Shown in pieces: positions 52,525 to 61,177 of a stretch of DNA of 64,000 nt. Origin of the DNA: Parapedobacter tibetensis (GTDB lineage: Bacteria > Bacteroidota > Bacteroidia > Sphingobacteriales > Sphingobacteriaceae); NCBI RefSeq assembly GCF_024704835.1, contig NZ_JAMXBE010000005.1, positions 62,001 through 126,000 on the forward strand, read 5' to 3'. The first letter of the stretch is position 1; the number at the start of each line of letters is the position of its first letter. The notes below the pieces were generated by a model. The model was given only the letters and a program-made list of their open reading frames with translations. It did no database searches and was not told the DNA's origin. The position numbers were made by a program, and so were the translations under genes.

Positions 52525-53094
52525 TTATTTGGTGACTTCCCAACCCATCTCTCCATTGAAGCGGAGTTTGTAGGTTCTTTTGGTGAATGAGGCATTGTTG
52601 CTTGCATCTTTTTTCGCAAGATCGGCAAAGTCGGTTTCAGTTTTTTTAAGTGTCACGGTAGCTTTAGCTCGGTTTTTTCCCGTCTGCTCCACATGTACGC
52701 CACCATTGTCATCTAACGTGTATTCGAAGGTTTTCACTGTTGCCTTCTTGTCTGTTTTTTCCAAGACAAAAGGAATGGATTTATCGGTTAGCTTGACGAG
52801 ATACATAAACGTACTATCTTTGGATAGGAAGCGTTTTCGCTCTTTAAGGAGTTCCAATGTGATATACCCGCCTTTTTCCAATTCCCGATAGACGATCAGT
52901 AGGTCGGTGTCCGATTTTTGGCTGAACTTCACTTCGCCGTATTCCATGTCTGCCGTTTCATAAACCGGATTGGACTCCAGGTGGTGGGCCACTTCGCTTA
53001 ACGCCACGTGTTCACTGATGGATTTGTCGCTGCCACAAGCGATGAATGCCGCCATAAAGAATATAGCTATTGATAGGCGTATATATATTGCCAT
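52525..53094 (-). CDS. Hypothetical lipoprotein
   Basis: The 189-residue protein has a lipoprotein signal (IAIFFMAAFIACGSDK, Cys near 20) and a soluble, lysine-rich remainder with predicted beta strands. A run of alternating polar strands (about 45-180) ends RFNGEMGWEVTK. No family is recognised. A four-helix membrane protein gene follows in the same transcript. Confidence 0.7.
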   Translation of the reverse strand: MAIYIRLSIAIFFMAAFIACGSDKSISEHVALSEVAHHLESNPVYETADMEYGEVKFSQKSDTDLLIVYRELEKGGYITLELLKERKRFLSKDSTFMYLVKLTDKSIPFVLEKTDKKATVKTFEYTLDDNGGVHVEQTGKNRAKATVTLKKTETDFADLAKKDASNNASFTKRTYKLRFNGEMGWEVTK

Positions 53095-53201
53095 AAGCGT
53101 AATTTATTTTTCAAAGATATTACTTTGCAAAAGTTATTCCAATAAGAAGTTTTTATCGATCCGTACCGCGCTTTTTGTTGATTATCAACAATTACAATTA
53201 G

Positions 53202-54593
53202 CTACTGATACCCCAATAACCTAAGCACCTGTTTGCTGTTCTGTTCTTCCCCGAATACATCAAAGTTGAATGTCTCGTCGCGGTTGCGGCGTATCAGTAC
53301 ATGCTTGGGCGAAGGAAGCAAACAATGATGAATACCCCCATACCCGCTCAGCACCTCTTGGTAAGCGCCTGTATGGAAAAAACCAAGGTATTGCAGCTTG
53401 CGGGTTTTGGGCATAAACACACTATTGATATGGGCCTCCTGGCTGTAGTAATCTTGTCCATCACAAGTGATGCCGCCAAGGTTGATCCGTTCGTATTCGG
53501 CATCCCAATTGTTGATGGGAAGAAGGATGTACTTTTGGTTGAGTGCCCAAACATCGGGTAGGTTAGTGATGAATGAACCATCAAGCATCAGCCATTTTTC
53601 ACGGTCGTTTTGCTGCTTGCGGCCGATAACCTTATATAGGATGCCCGATGCCTCTGCCACGGTATGCTTGCCGAACTCCGTGATGATGTCCGGTTCCATA
53701 ACCTCATTCACCGCGCAGATTTGCTTGATACGGTTCACGATTTCGGTAACCATGTATTCATAATCAAAATCATGTACCAGCGAATCCTTGAAGGGCATGC
53801 CACCTCCGATGTCCAACGTGTCTAAGTCGGGGTTAATTTTCTTGAACTTGCAATAAAGTGTCACATACTTTTCCAACTCATTCCAATAATAAGGTGTGTC
53901 AGAAATGCCAGAATTGATAAAGAAGTGAAGTAATTTGACCTTGAAATTCGGATTAGGGGCGACTTTATTGTTGTAAAAGTCGAGGATGTCTTCCATCCGG
54001 ATGCCCAATCGCGAGGTGTAAAAAGGTGAGTCGGGCTGCTCCTCTGCTGCTATACGGATACCAAGATTACAAGGTTCCTCCAGCTCCACCTCATCATCAT
54101 ATATATTGAATTCTTCTTTGTTATCCAATACGGGAACGATGTTTTTGTATCCATCATGCAGCATATCAATGATATATTGCTTATATTGGTACGTCTTGAA
54201 CCCATTGCAGATGACCGTGATGTCTTTGGTGACAGCGCCTTTCTTTTCCAAGGCATCGATCATAGGCATATCAAAGGCCGATGATGTTTCCAAATGGATG
54301 TCGTTTTTCAACGCTTCTTCCACCACATGCCTGAAATGAGAACTTTTGGTGCAGTAGCAATATTTATATGAACCTCGGTAATTATGCTTTAGTATCGCGG
54401 TCTGGAACAGGATTTTCGCCTGCTGGATCTTCTTGCTTACGATGGGCAAATACGTAAATCGCAGGGGGGTCCCGTAAGTTTCGATCATTTCCATCAGGTT
54501 GAGGTCATGGAAATACAATTCATCGTCGATAATTTCAAATCCGTCCTGCGGAAAACCCACGCTAAGGTCGAGAAATTCCTGATAGCTCTGCAT
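53202..54593 (-). CDS. speA: Biosynthetic arginine decarboxylase, PLP type III fold (short form)
   Basis: The 463-residue enzyme converts arginine to agmatine, the first step of a polyamine route. It has the alanine-racemase-like PLP barrel (YKYCYCTKSSHFRHVVEEAL near residue 75 with the cofactor lysine). HLETSSAFDM, LDTLDIGGGMPFKDS and ITEFGKHTVAEAS follow. The length fits the Bacteroidota short form. I chose the ATG at 54593: the promoter box lies at 54693-54700, so a start at 54800 would be untranscribed. About 96 nt of leader remain and carry a 12-codon ORF with three Arg codons. Divergent to argS. Confidence 0.9.
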   Translation of the reverse strand: MQSYQEFLDLSVGFPQDGFEIIDDELYFHDLNLMEMIETYGTPLRFTYLPIVSKKIQQAKILFQTAILKHNYRGSYKYCYCTKSSHFRHVVEEALKNDIHLETSSAFDMPMIDALEKKGAVTKDITVICNGFKTYQYKQYIIDMLHDGYKNIVPVLDNKEEFNIYDDEVELEEPCNLGIRIAAEEQPDSPFYTSRLGIRMEDILDFYNNKVAPNPNFKVKLLHFFINSGISDTPYYWNELEKYVTLYCKFKKINPDLDTLDIGGGMPFKDSLVHDFDYEYMVTEIVNRIKQICAVNEVMEPDIITEFGKHTVAEASGILYKVIGRKQQNDREKWLMLDGSFITNLPDVWALNQKYILLPINNWDAEYERINLGGITCDGQDYYSQEAHINSVFMPKTRKLQYLGFFHTGAYQEVLSGYGGIHHCLLPSPKHVLIRRNRDETFNFDVFGEEQNSKQVLRLLGYQ

Positions 54594-54627
54594 TTTTCTA
54601 TTTTTTTCTTCTTTAATTACGTGCTCT

Positions 54628-54666
54628 TCAACGGCGGAAGAGAAATCGATAAGCATGCACTTGCAT
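54628..54666 (-). CDS. Candidate arginine-rich leader peptide before arginine decarboxylase
   Basis: ATG at 54666 opens a 12-codon ORF, MQVHAYRFLFRR, ending in TGA. Three of twelve codons are Arg (CGA, CGC, CGT), two of them just before the stop. A hairpin CTCTTC/GAAGAG spans those codons and exposes them in its loop. The ORF lies between the promoter (54693-54700) and the speA start. An arginine-sensing or ribosome-stalling role is inferred only from this layout. Confidence 0.4.
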   Translation of the reverse strand: MQVHAYRFLFRR

Positions 54667-54692
54667 ATTAGTGCGTGTTTATCTAAGTTTGG

Positions 54693-54700
54693 CAAAGATA
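54693..54700 (-). promoter_or_regulatory. -7 box of the arginine decarboxylase gene
   Basis: The minus strand reads TATCTTTG here, matching TAnnTTTG. The start would fall near 54689, giving a 96-nt leader before the speA ATG. No clear TTG is seen at -33. Confidence 0.55.
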
Positions 54701-54733
54701 TGCTTTCGGCATGAAAACGTATATACCTCTGAT

Positions 54734-54743
54734 GTAAATTTAC
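54734..54743. promoter_or_regulatory. Short palindrome in the speA-argS divergent region
   Basis: GTAAATTTAC is fully self-complementary and lies 45 bases before the argS ATG. It is too short to assign a regulator, but the position would suit a shared operator. Confidence 0.3.
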
Positions 54744-54787
54744 GATTTCGTTTACCGAAGTTAATGGATTAATGCTTAAACACTTAC

Positions 54788-56572
54788 ATGGCTCAAACAA
54801 TACAACAACAACTCGTTTATTATACCAAACAGGCAGTCAAGGAGTTATATGGTGCCGATATGCCGGAAAACCAAATTGCTTTGCAGGAGACAAGGAAGGA
54901 ATTTGACGGACAGATTACCATCGTGGTATTCCCCATAACCCGTTTTTCAAAAAAAGCGCCCGAAGCCACAGGTACCGAAATCGGCGTGTATTTGCAGCAG
55001 CGGATACCTGAAATGACCGCATTTGGAACCATCAAAGGGTTCTTAAACATCAGCCTTTCTGATTCCTATTGGATCAGTTTATTCTCAACACAGATCGTTC
55101 AGGAAGGTTTTGGGATATTTCCTGCCAATGGAAGGAAACTGATGGTGGAATATTCCTCCCCTAATACCAACAAACCCTTGCACCTTGGCCATATCCGGAA
55201 CAACCTGTTGGGCCATTCCGTTTCCGAAATTCTCAAGGCCTATGGCTATGATGTTATCAAAGCCAACCTTGTGAATGACCGTGGCATCCATATATGCAAA
55301 TCCATGTTGGCCTGGCAACGGTGGGGAAACGGTGAGACACCGAGTAGCAGCGGGCTTAAGGGCGACCACCTCGTAGGTAAATACTATGTGGTATTCGACA
55401 AGGAGTATAAAAAAGAAATCAATGAATTGAAGGCGCAGGGCCAAAGCGAGGATGAGGCCAAGAAGAATGCGCCAATTATCCGAGAAGCCCAACGCATGCT
55501 CCAGAAGTGGGAAGCTGGCGACCAGGAAGTGATAACCCTGTGGAAAACCATGAATGGTTGGGTATATGCAGGATTCGAGCAAACATACGGTCGGCTAGGC
55601 GTTAGGTTTGACCGATATTACTACGAGTCCGATACCTATCTTTTAGGTAAAGATATTATTCAGGAAGGACTGGATAAAGGCGTATTTTTCAAAAAGGAAG
55701 ATAACTCAATATGGATTGATTTGACTAATGAAGGACTTGACGAAAAATTGGTGTTGCGTGGAGATGGTACCTCTGTTTATATAACCCAGGATTTGGGTAC
55801 TGCTCAGTTGAAGTATGACGATTTCGGGATGGATGAGTCTATCTATGTGGTAGGCAATGAGCAGGACTACCATTTCAAAGTGTTGTTCCTGATCCTAAAA
55901 AAGCTGGGGAAACCTTGGGCCAATGGGTTATATCACCTGTCGTATGGGATGGTTGATTTACCCACGGGTAAAATGAAATCACGCGAGGGTACAGTGGTGG
56001 ATGCCGATGATCTGATGGATGAAATGACCGATACAGCTAGAAGGCGGACCGAGGAGCTGGGTAAAACCGAAGGATTGTCTGAAGATGAGAAGGCACAGCT
56101 ATACCATATGATTGGTATGGGTGCGCTTAAGTATTTCCTGCTTAAAGTGGAACCGAAAAAACGCCTGCTCTTTGATCCAAATGAATCCATCGACTTCCAA
56201 GGTCATACAGGCCCCTTTATCCAATATACGCATGCGCGTATTAAATCCGTACTGTCCAAAGGTGCATTTACGGATAGCCTACCCCTGCTTTCACCACCAT
56301 CATTGGCACCCAGCGAGCGTGATCTTATACAAGTGTTAGGCAATTACCCGATGATCATTGAGGCCTCAGCTAAGGAATTCAGTCCAGCACAATTGGCAAA
56401 TTACGTGTATGAAGTGGCCAAGCAGTACAATAAGTTCTATCACGAGGAGTCGATAACCAAGGCTGAAGATGCGGAGGTGCGAAACTTCAGGCTGTACCTA
56501 TCCGAGACAACAGCCCGAACCATCGCGAAAGGGATGGGCTTGCTGGGTGTCGAGGTGCCGGAACGGATGTGA
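54788..56572 (+). CDS. argS: Arginyl-tRNA synthetase
   Basis: The 594-residue class I synthetase has an N-terminal Add-1 domain. The HIGH-type motif NTNKPLHLGHIRNNLLG follows near 135, then the arginine-site VNDRGIHICKSML. The GKMKSREGT motif, in KMSKS position, lies near 395. A C-terminal DALR anticodon-binding domain (about 475-594, FIQYTHARIKSVL and onward) completes it. The length is normal. It is divergent to arginine decarboxylase, which also consumes arginine. The gene order makes shared control possible. Confidence 0.96.
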   Translation: MAQTIQQQLVYYTKQAVKELYGADMPENQIALQETRKEFDGQITIVVFPITRFSKKAPEATGTEIGVYLQQRIPEMTAFGTIKGFLNISLSDSYWISLFSTQIVQEGFGIFPANGRKLMVEYSSPNTNKPLHLGHIRNNLLGHSVSEILKAYGYDVIKANLVNDRGIHICKSMLAWQRWGNGETPSSSGLKGDHLVGKYYVVFDKEYKKEINELKAQGQSEDEAKKNAPIIREAQRMLQKWEAGDQEVITLWKTMNGWVYAGFEQTYGRLGVRFDRYYYESDTYLLGKDIIQEGLDKGVFFKKEDNSIWIDLTNEGLDEKLVLRGDGTSVYITQDLGTAQLKYDDFGMDESIYVVGNEQDYHFKVLFLILKKLGKPWANGLYHLSYGMVDLPTGKMKSREGTVVDADDLMDEMTDTARRRTEELGKTEGLSEDEKAQLYHMIGMGALKYFLLKVEPKKRLLFDPNESIDFQGHTGPFIQYTHARIKSVLSKGAFTDSLPLLSPPSLAPSERDLIQVLGNYPMIIEASAKEFSPAQLANYVYEVAKQYNKFYHEESITKAEDAEVRNFRLYLSETTARTIAKGMGLLGVEVPERM

Positions 56573-56594
56573 TGATTTTTTTTGGATTTAAGAT

Positions 56595-57668
56595 ATGACT
56601 AAAACATTAAATGTTGGCCTAATCGGTTTTGGAATGGCTGGTCAGGTATTCCACGGTCCGGTAATCACCGCAGTGGATGGCCTTCTACTGCATAAGGTAA
56701 GCGCTCGCAGACCCGAACAGCAAGAAATCCTGCGTAAACGATACCCGCAAACCATCCCCGTTGGCAATGCGGATGAAATCATTCATGCAGATGACATTGA
56801 TTTGGTAGTAGTGGCCACTTCCAATAATGTACACCATTCATTTGCCAAAGCCGCACTGTTGGCAGGCAAACATGTGGTTGTTGAAAAACCCTTTACCAAT
56901 GCCACCGCTGATGCGGATGAGCTTATTGCGTTGGCCAAAGCGCAAAATCGGATATTGAGTGTGCACCACAACGCCCGCTGGAACAGCGATTACCTTACGG
57001 TACGCAAAGTCATCCAAAGCGGAAGGCTGGGCAGGTTGGTCTCTTTTGAGGCACGGTATGACCGTTTTCGCAATGCACTGAAGGAAAATGCATGGCGCGA
57101 AACGGATTTGCCCGGATCGGGTATCCTCTATGACCTGGGAGCCCATCTCATTGATCAATCCCTCCAGCTGTTCGGCTTGCCAGGGGCCATCAATGCCGAT
57201 TTACGCAAGCAGCGCCCAGGAGCAGAAGCGGTGGATGACTTCGAACTGATTTTGCATTATCCGCAACTTAAGGTATCCCTCAAAGGGGCGATGTTGGTGA
57301 AGGAGCCTTCGCCCCGTTACACGTTGTATGGGTTGAATGGTGCATTTGTGAAATATGGCATTGACCCACAGGAAGCTGCCCTAAAGGCGGGTGAGTCACC
57401 AAAAGAAAACCCCGATTGGGGCAAGGAACCTTCAGCAATATGGGGAAAGCTGAATGTGCTGGAAAACGGGCAAGATTGCATCGAACACATCCCGAGTGAG
57501 CAAGGAAATTATCCTGCGTTCTATCAAAACATATATGAAACCATTGTAGATAAGCAGGAGCTAGCTGTGAAACCAGCGCAGGCACGCAATGTTATCCGCA
57601 TCATCGAATTGGCGGAAAAGAGCTGGGATGAAAGACGGACTGTTGATCTCATCGGGGAACTGATATGA
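56595..57668 (+). CDS. Gfo/Idh/MocA-family oxidoreductase
   Basis: The 357-residue NAD(P)-dependent dehydrogenase has an N-terminal Rossmann fold (NVGLIGFGMAGQVFHGPVIT). The conserved VVEKPFTNATADADELIALA lies near residue 96, and a C-terminal alpha/beta domain carries GSGILYDLGAHLIDQSLQLF. It acts on a sugar or cyclitol derivative; the substrate is not predictable. It starts 22 bases after argS and is followed by another redox gene after 13 bases, so the three may form one transcript. Confidence 0.9.
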   Translation: MTKTLNVGLIGFGMAGQVFHGPVITAVDGLLLHKVSARRPEQQEILRKRYPQTIPVGNADEIIHADDIDLVVVATSNNVHHSFAKAALLAGKHVVVEKPFTNATADADELIALAKAQNRILSVHHNARWNSDYLTVRKVIQSGRLGRLVSFEARYDRFRNALKENAWRETDLPGSGILYDLGAHLIDQSLQLFGLPGAINADLRKQRPGAEAVDDFELILHYPQLKVSLKGAMLVKEPSPRYTLYGLNGAFVKYGIDPQEAALKAGESPKENPDWGKEPSAIWGKLNVLENGQDCIEHIPSEQGNYPAFYQNIYETIVDKQELAVKPAQARNVIRIIELAEKSWDERRTVDLIGELI

Positions 57669-57681
57669 TTTTAGATTGACG

Positions 57682-58893
57682 ATGACTTTCAATACGGATA
57701 ACCAATACGATGCCATCATTATCGGTGGTGGGGCCTGTGGGCTAATGTGCGCTGTTCAAGCAGGTATGCTGGGCAAACGGACATTGGTGCTGGAACGGAA
57801 TGATCGTCCGGGAGCCAAAATACTTATCTCGGGTGGCGGGCGTTGCAATTATACTAACCTATACACCACCGATGAAAATTTCGTGTCATCCAATCCAGCA
57901 TTCAGCAATCAAGCATTTTCGACGTGGACAGTGGAGGATACTGTTGCTTTCTTTGAACGACAGGGTATTGTAGGCAAGGAAAAGACATTAGGACAGCTTT
58001 TCCCCGTGAGCGATAAAGCCAAGGATGTGGTGGCTGTATTCACCCGGTTGATGCTACACCATGGGCAGGAGTTGCGAATTAATAGCAATGGGGTGGCGGT
58101 TAAAAAATTGGAAGACGGCCGTTTCCGTGTGTCCTATGAAGATAACGGAACCATTAGCACGGTAATGTCTAATGCCGTGGTGATGGCGAGCGGGGGATTA
58201 CCCGTAGCAAAACTAGGTGCCAGTGATTTTGCGTTACGGGTTGCCCGGGAGTTCGAATTGGATGTGGTGCCCACCGCTCCGGCGCTGGTGCCCCTTACCA
58301 TCACAGGAAAGGATGCTGAATGGTTTGCCACGCTCTCAGGCAATAGTGTCTTTTGCCGGGTGTATAATGAAAGCATCAGCTTTGAAGAAAATATGCTGTT
58401 CACGCACTGGGGTTTAAGTGGCCCAGCCATTTTACAGATTTCCTCGTATTGGAAGCCGGGTGAAACGATTACGCTCAATCTGCTTCCCCACCACACGATG
58501 GAGCAACTTATCAAAACCGAAAGGCAGTCCGGAGGTAAACGGTTGGTGTCGCAGCTGTTGAGTGATTTTTTTTCACGCAAATTGGTGGAGTCCATGGGTA
58601 AATTTTTACCTATTGATACCAAAATAGCCTCTTTAAGTAAGGCTGATGCGAATCAGATTGCCACGACGATCCACCGGTTCAACATAAAACCGGCGGGTGA
58701 TAAAGGTTATGATAAAGCGGAGGTGATGCGTGGCGGGGTTGCCACACACGAACTGAATCCCAAAACGTTGGAATCCAAAAAAGTACCTGGATTGTATTTC
58801 GGTGGCGAATGCGTGGACATGACGGGCTGGCTTGGCGGTTACAACTTCCAGTGGGCATGGGCCAGTGGATACGTGATTGCGCAAGCGATTTAA
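57682..58893 (+). CDS. HI0933-family flavoprotein (YhiN/BaiN type)
   Basis: The 403-residue FAD-binding protein has the dinucleotide motif IIIGGGACGLMCAVQAGMLG at the start. RPGAKILISGGGRCNYTNLY, the typical HI0933 signature, follows, and the tail GLYFGGECVDMTGWLGGYNF is flavin-binding. It is presumed to reduce an unsaturated substrate; none is proven for most members. The ATG at 57682 was chosen over a TTG at 57676. It follows the Gfo/Idh gene by 13 bases. Confidence 0.92.
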   Translation: MTFNTDNQYDAIIIGGGACGLMCAVQAGMLGKRTLVLERNDRPGAKILISGGGRCNYTNLYTTDENFVSSNPAFSNQAFSTWTVEDTVAFFERQGIVGKEKTLGQLFPVSDKAKDVVAVFTRLMLHHGQELRINSNGVAVKKLEDGRFRVSYEDNGTISTVMSNAVVMASGGLPVAKLGASDFALRVAREFELDVVPTAPALVPLTITGKDAEWFATLSGNSVFCRVYNESISFEENMLFTHWGLSGPAILQISSYWKPGETITLNLLPHHTMEQLIKTERQSGGKRLVSQLLSDFFSRKLVESMGKFLPIDTKIASLSKADANQIATTIHRFNIKPAGDKGYDKAEVMRGGVATHELNPKTLESKKVPGLYFGGECVDMTGWLGGYNFQWAWASGYVIAQAI

Positions 58894-58967
58894 AAAATGC
58901 CGTTGACCATGGCATATGGCCGTGATTTTCGGGAAATGCAAAATATAGACATACCAAACTAAAGTAG

Positions 58968-58975
58968 TATCTTTG
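58968..58975 (+). promoter_or_regulatory. -7 box of rnpB
   Basis: TATCTTTG fits TAnnTTTG. The P1 helix of RNase P RNA starts at 58980, so transcription begins near 58979, four bases after the box. This calibrates the start position for the other promoters in the window. Confidence 0.8.
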
Positions 58976-58978
58976 CCT

Positions 58979-59369
58979 GGAAGCAAACCTGTTCTATCGC
59001 CCCGACGAATGTCGGGGAGGAAAGTCTGGACAACGCAGAGCACCCCGCTTCCTAACGGGAAGGGTTCCGGTGAAAATTGGGATACGGAAAGTGCCACAGA
59101 AAATATACCGTCACGCCACCGGCGTGATAAGGGTGAAAACGTGGGGTAAGAGCCTACGGCTTTGTATGGTGACATGCATTGCGGTAAACCCCGGGGGTTG
59201 AAAGGCCAAATAGGTTGCGGATACCAGGGAACTGCTCGTTCCCATCCTGCAAAGGAACCGCAATGGGTAGGCCGCTGGAGCTTGCTAGTGATGGCAAGCC
59301 AAGATAAATGATAGAAATCCCGATTTATATCGGGATACAGAATCCGGCTTATAGGGTTTGCTTCTTTTT
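58979..59369 (+). ncRNA. rnpB: RNase P RNA, bacterial type A
   Basis: The catalytic RNA that trims the 5' ends of pre-tRNAs, about 391 nt. P1 pairs GAAGCAAACC (58980-58989) with GGTTTGCTTC (59355-59364). The conserved core elements are GAGGAAAGTCTGGACA near 59016, ACAGAAAATATACCG near 59096, GGTAAGAG near 59145, and AGATAAATGAT with AGAATCCGGCTTA near the end. A T run after P1 serves as terminator. It sits between the flavoprotein gene and the NtrC-like regulator. Confidence 0.97.
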
Positions 59370-59412
59370 ATATAGGCAGTTGGCAATGGTCTCATGTCTC
59401 AAATCTAATTAA

Positions 59413-60819
59413 ATGACCAAGATATTAATTATAGACGACGAACGGGCTATTCGAAGCACATTGAGAGAAATTCTGGAATACGAAGGTTATAAAGTGATGG
59501 ATACGGATAATGGCATCGATGGATTGGCCATTATCAAAAAGGAAGAAATAGATCTCGTACTCTGCGATATCAAAATGAGCAAGATGGATGGTATGGAAGT
59601 ACTCACGGAGGCCCTTACCATCATGCCGGATTTGCCCTTCATCATGATATCTGGCCATGGGACGATAGAGACAGCCGTTGAGGCCAGTAAGAAAGGGGCG
59701 TATGATTTCATCTCCAAACCACCCGACCTGAATAGGTTATTGATTACTGTCCGCAATGCATTAGAACGCGGCACATTGGTCACCGAAACCAAGGTGCTTA
59801 AACGTAAAGTAAGCAAAACTAGAGATATATTGGGTGGTTCAGAGGCTGTCCAACGTATCAAGGAAACAATTGAACGGGTCGCACCTACGGAGGCAAGGGT
59901 ACTGGTGACAGGTGCCAATGGAAGCGGTAAAGAATTGGTAGCAAGGTGGTTGCATGAGAAATCAGGAAGGGCAAACGCTCCGCTCGTTGAAGTAAACTGC
60001 GCAGCCATACCGTCTGAACTGATTGAAAGTGAGCTTTTTGGTCATGAAAAAGGATCTTTCACCTCTGCTGTAAAGCAACGTATCGGCAAATTTGAACAGG
60101 CACATAACGGCACCCTGTTCCTTGATGAGATTGGCGATATGAGCCTTTCAGCTCAAGCCAAGGTGCTTAGGGCGCTGCAGGAAAATAAAATCACACGGGT
60201 AGGAGGTGAGAAGGAGATAACCGTAAATGTGCGTGTGATTACAGCTACCAATAAGGATTTACTGAAGGAAATAGACGCGGGCAACTTCCGTATGGATTTG
60301 TATCATAGATTGAGTGTTATCCTCATTCATGTACCGCCGTTGACCGAAAGAAAGACAGATATCCCTGTGTTGGCTGAACATTTTTGCGAGGAGATCTGCG
60401 CCGAATACAGCATGCCCGTAAAGAAAATCACAGAGGAGGCAATCGAAGTGCTGAAATCGCTATCATGGACGGGAAATATCCGTGAATTGCGCAACATGGT
60501 GGAGCGCCTGATTATCTTAAGTGATAAATCGATCACGGATAAAGATGTGCGAGCTTTCGCCAATCCTGGTTCTTTTGGTGCAAAGGAAGAAGTAAAAGTC
60601 ATTGGGAATACGCGTATTGTGCCAACCAATGGGAGTTTGGCCAATTATGATGAGTTTTCCTCCTTTCAGGACTTCAAAGATTACACCGAAAAGGAATACA
60701 TCAAATACAAACTGGAGAAGAATGCCTGGAATGTATCCAAAACGGCTGATGAAATCGATATCCAGCGTAGCCACCTATATAGCAAGATCGAGAAATACGG
60801 GCTGAAAAGAGAGGCATAG
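59413..60819 (+). CDS. Sigma-54-type response regulator (NtrC family)
   Basis: The 468-residue protein has a receiver domain (DDE at 8-10, phosphoacceptor D52 in LCDIKMSKMDG) and an AAA+ domain with Walker A GANGSGKELVARW and Walker B GTLFLDEIGDM. A C-terminal Fis-type helix-turn-helix (WNVSKTADEIDIQRSHLYSK) completes it. The loop that contacts sigma-54 is normally GAFTGA; here it reads GSFTSA at 214-219. The GAFTGA Thr is kept. No partner kinase is adjacent. It is a stand-alone gene after rnpB. Confidence 0.93.
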   Translation: MTKILIIDDERAIRSTLREILEYEGYKVMDTDNGIDGLAIIKKEEIDLVLCDIKMSKMDGMEVLTEALTIMPDLPFIMISGHGTIETAVEASKKGAYDFISKPPDLNRLLITVRNALERGTLVTETKVLKRKVSKTRDILGGSEAVQRIKETIERVAPTEARVLVTGANGSGKELVARWLHEKSGRANAPLVEVNCAAIPSELIESELFGHEKGSFTSAVKQRIGKFEQAHNGTLFLDEIGDMSLSAQAKVLRALQENKITRVGGEKEITVNVRVITATNKDLLKEIDAGNFRMDLYHRLSVILIHVPPLTERKTDIPVLAEHFCEEICAEYSMPVKKITEEAIEVLKSLSWTGNIRELRNMVERLIILSDKSITDKDVRAFANPGSFGAKEEVKVIGNTRIVPTNGSLANYDEFSSFQDFKDYTEKEYIKYKLEKNAWNVSKTADEIDIQRSHLYSKIEKYGLKREA

Positions 60820-60867
60820 CCTATCCCATGTTTAATGCAGGCCCCACAGGCAGCTGGCCATGGTCAA

Positions 60868-61050
60868 TTATTCATTGAATTTGCGATATTGTTTTCGGAT
60901 TAATACCACAACGACAATAACCAATACGATTACACCCAAACCAACATAACCATAGGTAGGCCAAGGATCCTCCTCAGCGATATCATTTTGTTTAGCGATC
61001 AGGGTCATGTTAACTAAAAAAGTTAATAATAAGGTTACTATATTGTACAT
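60868..61050 (-). CDS. Small membrane protein (60 residues), hypothetical
   Basis: The protein starts MYNIVTLLLTFLVNMTLIAK, which fits a cleaved or uncleaved signal. A short acidic stretch (EEDPWPTYGY) follows, then a second hydrophobic segment (LGVIVLVIVVVVLIRK) and a basic tail. No family is recognised. It lies between the NtrC-like gene and hom, with a free-standing reading direction. Confidence 0.6.
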   Translation of the reverse strand: MYNIVTLLLTFLVNMTLIAKQNDIAEEDPWPTYGYVGLGVIVLVIVVVVLIRKQYRKFNE

Positions 61051-61177
61051 GATATTGGTTTATATTATTTTCAATATACAAATATAAGTGCACAAATGAT
61101 CCTTGTGTTTTTATTATTTTATTTTTTAGTGAAACCTGCATGAGCTACCGCTCACAAACCTATGAGGTTTTTTACGT

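Noticed and set aside
54594..54800. Longer arginine decarboxylase starting at 54800
   Set aside because: The -7 box at 54693-54700 lies inside that extension, and the added residues have no family resemblance.
57676..57681. TTG start for the HI0933-family flavoprotein
   Set aside because: An ATG two codons later gives a normal N-terminus before the FAD motif.
61156..61176. Terminator hairpin AACCT-ATG-AGGTT
   Set aside because: The T run is on the plus strand, where no gene ends nearby, and the stem is only 5 bp. Not listed as a feature.
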